NCBI GenBank assembly: GCA_028274465.1
Contig: CM051457.1
Span: forward strand, 14,993,097-15,057,096
From: Plantago ovata
Taxonomy: Eukaryota > Streptophyta > Magnoliopsida > Lamiales > Plantaginaceae
DNA length: 64,000 nt
Direction: 5' to 3'
Below the pieces are notes generated by a model, which saw only the letters and a program-made list of their open reading frames with translations, did no database searches and was not told the DNA's origin. Both the position numbers and the translations under genes were made by a program. Shown here one piece after another: positions 54,216 to 64,000 of the stretch. Numbering within the stretch: the first letter of the stretch is position 1; the number at the start of each line of letters is the position of its first letter.

Positions 54216-57200
54216 TTATGATACCCTACGAATCTGAGCTTTCCTAGCATCTTGGTTAAAGAACTGATCTCGTATTTTCTTCAGAGAAACAAAAGCATCT
54301 TTCATATTAGTTCTCTCCCCAGGCGAAGAAGCAGAGCAATCAAGACCTATCTTCATTATTGAAGATACACAAGCCACATCTTTATCCAGGGCATTGGTTG
54401 CTGTAAGTAAACTAGCGTCTATTACCGTGCTCAAGTTATGAGGATAAGCATCATTTATCCAGCTCCTGAGGCTTGATCCTCCTCCAAATATGTCGTCACT
54501 TGGCCTTTTACCGGAAAATGCCTCCATCAACACAATCCCAAAGCTGTAAACATCACATCTTGTTGATATAAGTCCTTCTGTTCCGTACTCTACAATAGCC
54601 AGCAAATAAGTCAAATAGTAAGCCTCTTTAACTTTTCAAATTACTTCTGCAATTATATCTGATTCAGTAAATAAAATCCTTTGACCTTATTCGCCTTAAA
54701 AGAAAAAATAAAATTCAAGTAAAAGAAAGAGAGAACAAGAATTGTCGATAGAGTGGATTCTTACCTGGAGCTATGTATCCAAATGTCGCTAGAGTCTTGG
54801 TATGTACTTCACTGTCCTCTCCACTTATTAACTTTGCTATCCCAAAGTCACTCACATGACCAACCATGTTTTCATCCAAAAGGATATTGCTAGGCTTCAG
54901 ATCACAATGCACAACGGGTGTAAAGTAACCATGGTGCAGATACTCTATGGCAGATGCCACATCTATCATTATGCTCAACCTCTGTAACAGATTCAGCTGT
55001 TCATCATCATTTCCAGGGTGTAACCACTTCTCCAGGCTCCCATTAGGCATGTACTCTAGAACCAAAGCTCTAAAATCCAGGTTGGAGCAACTACTAATTA
55101 CTTTTGTCAGGTTGCGGTGACGAAGCTTGCGTAGAACTTCACATTCTGTGTGGAAACTATTAAAGGCTCCTTCGTTTTGTTGATTGAATACCTTCACAGC
55201 AACTAGTGTTCCCCCTGTTAAAGTCCCTTTGTAAACAGAACCGAAGCTTCCACTGCCTAATAAGTTGGCTTCACTGAACCTGTTGGTTGCTCTTTCGAGG
55301 TCATAGTATGATATCCTATCAACATCCAATATGGAATCCACTGGACCTGGGTCTTTGATATGTTTTCGACATCTGATGATGATAAAAGACACTGTAATAG
55401 CGGAAATCACTGCGGCAACGGCTACCAAAATTAGTACAAGACGAACAGCTGCCTTATGGTTTGCTTTATGGTGACATGGAGTTACTCGAAACCGGGGAGG
55501 GCCACAGAGTGCTTCGTTTGACATGAAGGACTGATAGGATAAGTGACCAAAGGGGCCTTCAGTGGGAACTTCCCCTCTGAGCTTATTAGACGAAAGATTG
55601 AGCTCCTGGAGATGTTGGAGTGATTCCATTGATCTTGGGATTGTGCCTGTGAGGAGGTTACTTGAAATATCCAGTCGTTCGATGCTTAGCATTCTGCTGA
55701 GCGAGTCAGGAATAGGTCCTTCTAGTCTATTTTGCGCCAAGGATAGATTGACCAAGTTATCGAGGCTACCAAACGTGGTAGGAATATCACCTGATAACTC
55801 ATTTGAAGACAAATTGATCGAGGTTACCACCTTAAGGTTTCCAATCCCTTGAGGGATCTCACCAGTCAGAGAGTTGGAGAATAAGTTTAAGATCAAGAGA
55901 TCTTTGAGCCTCCCTATGGTCGGAGATATGCTCGAGTTTAGGTCATTTGAGCCAAGATTTAAATATCTCAATGTAGTAATGTTCTCCAAACATTGAGGTA
56001 TTGGACCTTGTAACTTGTTGTTGGTTAAAGTAAGCTCTCCTAAACTAGGCAAAAGGCAAATTTCAATTGGGATGTGTCCATTCAATTTGTTACCTATAAG
56101 GCTCAACACTTGCAGATGTTCTAGATCTCTAATCGTTACAGGAATAGTTCCTATAAGCTCATTGTTATCTAGGTACAAACTTGCCAAATTACTCAAGTTA
56201 CCAATATCCTGAGGGATGCTTCCCTTGATCCAGGAATTTGAACCGTCGATTTGTTCAAGAGTGGAGGATAGGTTACCTACTGATCTGGGAAGGTAACCGT
56301 TGAATGAGTTATTCTGAATCCACAGCACTCTCAAGCTCTGGCAGTTTGACAAAGAAGTGATGATACTCATTTGTGAAGACTCGTCTGTGGTGAAGTCATT
56401 TTCGCCCAAGTTTAAAAAGTCAAGGAGTTGTAACTTGCCTAGGGAGTTGGGTATTGGACCTGTTAACTTGTTGGCTGGAAGGCTTAAACGTGTAAGACTC
56501 GAGGCGTTTGATATAGAGTCTGGTATTGATCCTGTTAGGTGGTTCTGTCCTAGGAATATTGCTCCAAGGTTGGGTAGGTTCTGGCCCATGGTTGATGGAA
56601 GATTGCCTGTGAGCTGATTTTCATGTGCTGAGAGAGTTATCAATGTAGACATGTTGAAGATTGCTGGTGGAATATGACCATCTAAGTGATTTGTGCCAAG
56701 AACTAGAATCTCCAGGTTCATAAGATTGCTAAGCTCTTCTGGTATTTCACCTGCCAAATACATGTTCACCAATGTAAGAATCCCAGATTGTTCGAAAGTT
56801 AACTCATTGTTTCCTTTTTGGCTTTTTCAAGAAAAATATACAGTACCTGTGAACATATTTGAGTCCAAGTATAGGTCCACCAACGAAGAACAATTACCCA
56901 ATTCTCGCGGAATGTTTCCACTCATCTGATTTTGACCTAGATAAAGGCCCTGTATCACTGGATATCGCAAGCAGATGTCTGACGGCAAATTACCAGTTAG
57001 GTTATTTTCTCCAAGATAAAGCCATTGCAGAGTTGATATGTTATAGATGAAATTTGAAACAGGGCCATGGAGACCAATTTCATCCAATGTCAAGTACTCC
57101 AGGTTGTGAAGATTTCCAATCTCTGGTGGAACATCACCTGCATGGAAACGTCATCTAGTTGGAGCACTTATGCGTAAGGTGTGTCGTTAAAGTTTATATA

Positions 57201-58393
57201 TTGCTAGAGTGGATGAAGAATTAAAGCTGTTAAATTGCAGCAATACTTATAACATGATCCAGTGCTTCTCTGTGCTTATTGTTGTGAATAATCTTTGATA
57301 TATCAATTGGTTATCGTCACCAGTGTGATAATTCTGGTTGTCACTTATTACAGTCTTATAGATGTAGTAATCATTTGTATTTGCATTCTCTACTGTGAAA
57401 AGTTTGGAAACACCTTTTCGGAATCTAGAGCATAACTTGCACCATGCATGACTAGTATAACCTTTAAAACATATGGATTCGAAGAAAATGATAAGTACCT
57501 GTAAAAAGGTTGTCTCCAAGATAGAGATCTCTTAACATAGTTAAGTTTCCTATCTGTTTTGGTACAGGTCCGGAAAACCGATTAAATTGCAGGATCAGAG
57601 TTTGAAGCTGCGAGCATTCATCTATGGAAGATGGGATCTGGCCATCCAGCTGATTCTGATACACAGTAAAATACTCAAGTTTTTTAAGATTTCTGCACAT
57701 ATTAGCTGGAAGACTACCATAAAGGTTATTAGAAGTAAAATCGATTCTTTCCAGAGTCGAAATGTTTAATAAACTCTCTGGTATAGAACTGGCAAGCTGA
57801 TTCTCTCGTAGCCTCAAAATCCTCAAGTTCCGAAGATATCCAAGCTCGTCAGGTATCGTCCCTTCAAGCATATTGTACATTAAGCTCATTGTCTCGAGCT
57901 TTGATACATTTGATAAGGATGGCGGGATCTGTCCTGTGAAGCTGCAGTTGTCAAGAAACAGTTGAAGGTTAGCGAAAGTTGAAAACCATGTCGGGATGCC
58001 ACCGCCAATTGTATTAAAGCTGAGATTAATGAGCCTGAGCCTTCTCAGCTTCGACAACTCATCCGGAATGACTCCATGGAAATCATTGCGACTTATATCA
58101 AGTGAAACTAGAAATGATAAGTTTCCGATATGAGGAGGTATGATGCCCGAAAGGTCCATGCCTGAGACGTTCAAGGAGGCTACTCTGTTGTGCTGAGATG
58201 TGCAGGTGACTCCAATCCAGGTGCAGACTGGTGTCTGTGACGACCAGTTTCGGGCTAAAACATTATGAGGATCGATGTCGAATTGGGATCGGAAGACTAG
58301 TAGTGCAGATTGATCTGTGGTGATGTTAAGTGTGTTTATGGCCAAGGAAAACTTGAAGAAAAGCACAGAAAGCAATATGTTTTTCTTCATCAT
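54216..58393 (-). CDS. LRR receptor-like kinase, subfamily XII (Xa21/EFR-like), non-RD
   Basis: Four exons (57499-58393, 56847-57137, 54765-56750, 54216-54589), all joined in phase 1, encode 1181 aa with no stop. In order: a signal peptide (hydrophobic LLSVLFFKFSL), the LRR N-terminal cap with the CTWIGVTC cysteine pair, more than 20 plant-type LRRs (LxGxIP), a transmembrane segment at about 815-840 (LVLILVAVAAVISAITV), and a kinase with LGSGSFGSVYKG, VAVKVF, HCDLKPSNILL and DFG. Cys replaces Arg in the HRD motif, so the kinase is non-RD, a hallmark of pattern-recognition receptors such as Xa21, EFR and FLS2. The exon 3/4 junction falls in GYIAPE-YG. It probably acts at the plasma membrane as an immune receptor, ligand unknown. 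Exon 2 adds about four in-register LRRs. Confidence 0.94.
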
Positions 58394-61300
58394 AAGGTGA
58401 GAAATGGACTGGATTTTTTTGGAGCTAACTAAAAGTGAGTGTCTGTACTCTGTAGTGCAGTATTTTGATTTTGTGCAGCAAAGAGTTGTGTAAGAGTCTT
58501 TTTGGATAAACTATACAATAGTTCGGCTTCAATCCAAACGTCGCTTTGTGGAATTTTATTGCATCACAATGATGATTTTCTAGTAGAAGTAGACCATTCA
58601 TGCTGCTTTAGTTGAAAATAATAAGATGTAGATGTGAAATTTGAAAGCGATCTAAATACATCATGACCCGGCGCCAGGAGGTCCACAAGTAAAGTTCTTC
58701 TCGGCATGGATGTAAACCAATTTATATTAACCATTTTTAACCCTTCTTGATCTTTGGGTGGAACTCTCCCAATAATCTTTTTGAACTGTTCTTAATTTTA
58801 ACAGTTTCTTACTCATTGTTCAACTCCATTGAACATATAACAAGAATTGTTAAAAAAAAAAAAAACACTACACAATCTAGTTCTAAGCTCTGTCTAAATG
58901 ATATCACCAGAATTTGATTCCAAAACTTTCGATGTGTCAAAGCCCCACCAACCATTCATACCTTGGTGCAACTTTACACTAATGTAACTCAACATTTCCC
59001 AACCAAAATTCGTCAAAATGACCACATTTTACACCTTAATATGTATGCAATCCACAGCAACAGTAGTACAAAATAGATCTCCAAAAAGAGGCATGATTCG
59101 GATGATTGAGAATATCCATGAGAATTTGACAAGTCATGTTTTGCATCTACATTACAAGCACATCATACTAAAGAATACGGTACTATATCTATCTCTTCAT
59201 TCATTTCACCACCAGGCGAATTCATGCTTGTTTACTCATCATATCACATATTTGTTTTTCATTGCCTAGCATCGGACTGAATGTTTTATGTGGAATCCCA
59301 GATAAAGGTATATGAAACACCTTGGAACTTTTAATAACCTTACGGATTGAAGAAAACAACACCAGTCCTAAACAAAGTTGCACCAAATACACACATCTTA
59401 GGTCATGACCCCTCCTCCTTTACCGGGCTTGGGACCGGCTGCAGCAACGCAGGCGGAGTTACACATGTGGGGACATTCACACAAGAAGCATACCCCAATC
59501 AAATGCAAACACAGGCAAAAGAGAAAGACACACAAGCACAACAAGACAAGCATACCCTAGAGTCCTAGACCACACAGGAAAAATAGACAAATTCATGGAT
59601 ATAATTTATAAGAAAATGACCAAAAAGAATTCAACTAAACAACAATCTCATCGGAGCATACCAAATATATCTCAAATGCAAAGAGTTTGCAAAAAAACAA
59701 TAGAACAAAGCACATTGCACATCAAAGTATGTTAACATGCAAGAAATAAGTGATAATCGAAAACCACAATAGACAGAATTTGTACTCCCAACTTTCACAA
59801 AGTAAGTTCCACCTCATCAAAAATGTATAGCGTGTTAGAAGCATGAGAAGGATGGACAGTCAAATTACAAGGGAACTTCAGCAAAAGAAACATAGAATAT
59901 CCCCAGAAAAATATAAAAATACAGACTTTTAACTGTGATCCAGTAGCAAGTAGGGACACGAAACAAGAGAAGAAAGAAAACACAAGTGCCACGTTCTGCA
60001 TACTTTCATCCTCTCGTCATCCAGCTACAATATATTAGGGACTAAAGCAAACAACAAATGTATTGAAAAAAACGTTTATCATGACAACGTCAATGTAAGC
60101 AAATTATATTATACAAAATACTTGAGAATAAAATAGCAAAAAACTATGGAAGTTATTCCAAATATGATAGTTTACCTGAGTATCTTAATTTACCATGCCC
60201 TCTTTTCACTCATCATCCTCCAACTGATTTGTGTTTTCCTTTTGCAAAAAACACAGAAGAGATTCTTACAAGTTTTATTGCAATCAGAATATTGACTTCA
60301 GACCAGAGATAATGCAACAAAATCATCTTTGCATAAAGAAACAAATTCATCGATGGATACAAGACTGTCATGAAGCAATAGATTGTACATTTTTCTCCTT
60401 TTCATCTTACGACTTCCAACAGAAAAAACATAAATTCTAAAAGCTCTTAACCTCGTAACAAAAAAGAGACCAAGTACAGAAACAAACGATCTAAAAAAGC
60501 TTCACTTGCCATCCAGGTACGCCATAAAATCAAGGACACCCATTCAGATATTAACATCCAACTTGAATCGTCAAAGTGGAAAGGAAGAAAGTTACCACAT
60601 ATCCTAAAAGCATGATGACAGCGCACCGCTACCCAACCTACCAGGCGGTCATGCGAACCCAAGAAACAAAGAACACAAATCAATCTGATGCAGGAAAGGA
60701 GAGCGAAATACCAAAGGTGATACAGTCAACAAAACCAAATTGCAAAGAATGCAAATCAATCTGATGCAGGAAAGGAGAGCGAAATACCAAAGGTGATACA
60801 GTCAACAAAACCAAATTGTACACCGGTTTTTCTCTATACACGCACCAAGTGTTTATCTCCCTACAGTAAGAAAAATAAATATAATTGTACACTGATTCAC
60901 AACCTCTTAGAAGAAGAATATACTTCGTATAGAAGGAACATAACAGAAGAAAAGAACATTACTAATTGCTAACATAACTTCCTTAGTTCATGCATGATGC
61001 TGACCTAGCATGTGCCATACTATTGCAGAATCACACAACTAATGAAGAGCACAACACCGCAATGGATCATATATCCTAAAAGAAACTAAAACCAGAACTA
61101 AACCTGTTCAGGGAACCATGGTCAAACAGCAGGTATCTACGGCGTCTATACATTCCGAAATAGACAGAATTAGAACCGTAGACCTTAGGAAAAAAGGATA
61201 ACTCAGAAATTGAATGACCGATTGGGAAGAAGATGCATTTTCTCTGAACATATGAGATAAATTTTGCATCAATAGCAGTAGCCAAACAAGAAGTCGATAT

Positions 61301-64000
61301 CAAAACCAAGTCAAAACAGAAATCATCAATCTTCAAACATTCTTCTACATCTGCTACAGAACTGAAGACTGAAGAGACAGACAACGAGGCAACCTTGTTT
61401 GATCTTAAGGTCCACCATGATTAACTAACACAGTACATACCTATTACACACTCACCTTTTTACTGTTTTGGTGGTCCACCTACATGCAGGAAAACTGAGA
61501 AAGAAGGAAGTTCAACTATTTACCTCAAAATCAACACCTCTGTAAACCTATCCAGCAGTTTACCACATCGACTTAAAACACCAGACTTAGAATTAGAATT
61601 CCAAAAGGTTAGTAAACCAAGTGAATCTAGCAAAGATTTCTATGAACAAATTCAGTCACGTAGCTAGTTGCAGCCAACAGCCAAACAGGTGAACAACAGA
61701 AATGCCAATGCAGATCATCAGAGTATATATCACATACCCTTCACCAAGGGGGAGAAAAACAAGATATTACCGTATTTTCAAATTGATGTAACTGGAACAG
61801 TTGCAGCCATGAAATACAGATAATTGGGTAACCAGGGTGAGTATAACAAAATATATTACAGAGAACCATATGGATAACCAAGCCTCATGAGAAATCTTCC
61901 ACGAATCTAACAATGTGCCATGTCATCTAAAGGTTTTTTTTTTCTAAAAAAAACATATAAATATTGCTGCTGCAGCTTCAATAACTTGAGAGAAGGCCAA
62001 GTGAACGACAAAAGAGAAGAAATTTGATCTAAATTCAAAACCATCTTGATGCACCTCTTTTATATAAAACACGAAAACCAAGTCTGCAGCAAAAGAAACA
62101 AGGTCCTATAACACTCATCACAACAGGAAGAATCTTGAAACTAAGTTGAAATATATAAAAGGCAAAGCATCCTCTCATCAGAAATCATGTCCCAAGAGAC
62201 AAAAACCAGACAGGCAAAGGATGAGATAAATTGTAGCAAGAATGGAATTGTACACCTGATCCACACATCCACAAACAAGCTTCCCCCAGCTAGAAATTCC
62301 CCGTACACTGACAAAGAAAAGAATTTCTATATATCTCTGGAAAAAGTTGCTGATTATCGTGTTTAAGAAAACAAAATCCAAATATGACAAAAAATTTGTT
62401 TGAATTTAGAAAAACCAGACAAATGTCATCATCTTGCACTGTTTGATTTCATCAAATAAGCATTAGACCTCTGCAACAAAAAATACAAGAGTCCAGATGT
62501 AACTCTGCTCGGGTATCACATGGATCTGAACAGAGTAGTTTTTTAATCTAAATAGAAGATACTTGATGAAAAGGGTAAAGATCAAGAACCAGCTCTTTCA
62601 TGGTTGTGAAACACCAAACTCAGCAATAGAATCCAACAAATCCAAGAGTTATTGGAAGGGGCGTGAACCAGTGCTTTGGAAGGGTTGGACGAACCATTTT
62701 TACTGAGTTCCTATCCATGACACACAGAGGCAACGATAAATCAAGCAGACTACAGTCATAACATAACAGAACAAGCAGGCAACTATCATATTGTTTCTTA
62801 TTATTTTATCCACCAAAAGTTATGTACCAACTCCATATGAACCATTAGAACTCAAACACACAACAGAAGGAACCAACTCCATGGACCACACGAAACAAGA
62901 GAAAAGCAACTACCTACTCCCATTGGTATGCAAGCTCAAGAACCATTCACCCAACCAGTTCACAGAAGTAGAATACCTACACAGATCGGTATTAATACCA
63001 TATACCCAATATGCAAAGCAACAAAGCAAAAAAAAAAGTGATAAACAGCAAAGCCAAAACCAAATTGTACACCCAGTATACTCGGTACAGGACGAGTTAA
63101 TCTCCACATCTAAGAGCTGCCATGGATCTGATAGACGACACACAATCAAGCAGACAACAGTCATAGTGCAGCTCTAATGATTTAACAAAAGCAAAGAAAG
63201 GGAACTTGATAAAGACAAAACCAGTTGACAGAAATCCTCCCATATTTTATTTTGCACCCATCATATACAACGCGAGCATCAGATGACTCCATGACTGCAG
63301 CAAGAAAGCAAAGATATGGATGTAACCATGAAACTCCAATCTAAAAAATAAGTCTATATAAAATTATAAATAAAATATTTTTCAATACAAGGGTATTAAT
63401 AAGACCAAAAACCAGCTCATTCATGAGGCCTGTGTCACCCGTGTAATCCTTCCATCTACAGCATATCTAGAAAGCAAGCAAACCGATAGTTTTAAGGGGA
63501 GAAAGAGAAGACAAAACTCTGCCTAGATAACATGGAAAACAAAAAAATTGAAAGTATAGATGAAATCCCAAAAAGAACACAAGGGAAACAAGATCCTTTG
63601 GCCTTTCCCATCTAGTTTAGACACCAAGTATTCAGAGGTCAGCTCCACAGCCATATGTTAGACATCAGAGTACTTCAATTCCCTACACACATCATTGTGG
63701 TAACTAGTAAAAATCAGTTATATACACTTAACCCCAAGCACGTAAGCAGATTAAACAAGATATTAACCAAACCAAATCAACCGAATTGTCACATCAGAAA
63801 TATCTATATACCTGCAGCCTGTAGATTAAGGCTAACAGAGAATCATCAGAAGACACAAACATCATAATAAAGTTTCCACAAATAATTCATCCTCAAGAAT
63901 GTTCAAGCGATACTTTGGACAACGATAGGGTTGAGAAGAAACCTGAGAGGAAGTATATTATATCTGATTCGTTGATCAAAGACGATCGGCTGTGCATCAA
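58394..64000. other. Right-end region with no recognisable gene
   Basis: The first part (58.4-58.6 kb) is the upstream region of the receptor kinase. From about 59.3 kb to the window end, the plus strand is A/C-rich, so the minus strand is T-rich, as in introns or UTRs of a minus-strand transcript. None of the short frames shows a family match (for example 61076-61384 minus and 62791-63177 plus). The interval has a 76-bp tandem duplication (60667-60818) and diverged direct repeats (around 62739 and 63146, and several ATTGTACAC copies). A GC-richer island at 59.4-59.5 kb (GGCTTGGGACCGGC) remains unexplained. Confidence 0.4.
60667..60818. repeat. 76-bp tandem duplication
   Basis: Two nearly identical units begin CAAAGAA at 60667 and 60743. 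They share CAATCTGATGCAGGAAAGGA and the remainder through CAACAAAACCAAATTG. A shorter relative of the 3' part (ACCAAATTGTACACC) reappears near 63057. Confidence 0.9.

Noticed and set aside
59347..59568. 73-aa frame MKKTTPVLNK...
   Set aside because: Composition follows A/C-rich repeats and the GC-rich island; no family match.

Overview
This 64 kb window is nuclear DNA from a flowering plant. The AT-rich sequence, multi-exon genes with T-rich introns, and gene families (NHL, LOB domain, INDETERMINATE-domain zinc finger, plant MAP kinase, LRR receptor kinase) point to a eudicot. An R1-type resistance-gene remnant and a WIPK-like MPK3 make me lean towards an asterid, possibly Lamiales, but nothing here fixes the species.

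Layout from left to right: an intronless NDR1/HIN1-like gene of the NHL13 type (2208-2990, +); a repeat-rich spacer with SINE, hAT and inverted-repeat structures (3.0-9.8 kb); a FIP1-like polyadenylation-factor gene with 11 coding exons (9858-13292, -); a CCCH+RING gene of the RNF113/Cwc24 type (about 16990-19224, +); a degenerate interval (21.7-25.1 kb) with an unrecognised coding-like fragment, a 5'-truncated LINE with target duplication and an NLR LRR remnant; a complete 18-exon mitochondrial CPN60-like chaperonin (26387-32712, +); a LOB-domain gene (33459-34211, -); an MPK3-type MAP kinase (35437-37686, -); a MITE/SINE-rich spacer (37.7-44.1 kb); an IDD zinc-finger transcription factor (44109-46633, -); a spacer with a 1.5 kb Harbinger-like element (46.6-52.3 kb); an FHA-domain gene (52268-53487, +); an intact non-RD LRR receptor kinase (54216-58393, -); and a final 5.6 kb with no gene I can recognise.

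All main genes could be spliced by eye into open frames with matching phases. They do not form a pathway. Three of them (NHL13-like, MPK3-like, LRR-XII-like receptor kinase) belong to families used in immune signalling, and two to RNA processing (FIP1-like, RNF113/Cwc24-like). The most unusual gene feature is in the FIP1-like gene: a run of related, symmetric-phase exons with their short introns, each starting at a tandem AG-CAG acceptor, which looks like repeated exon duplication. I found no CRISPR array, organelle insertion, rRNA cluster or true tRNA gene, and I see no wholly novel system.
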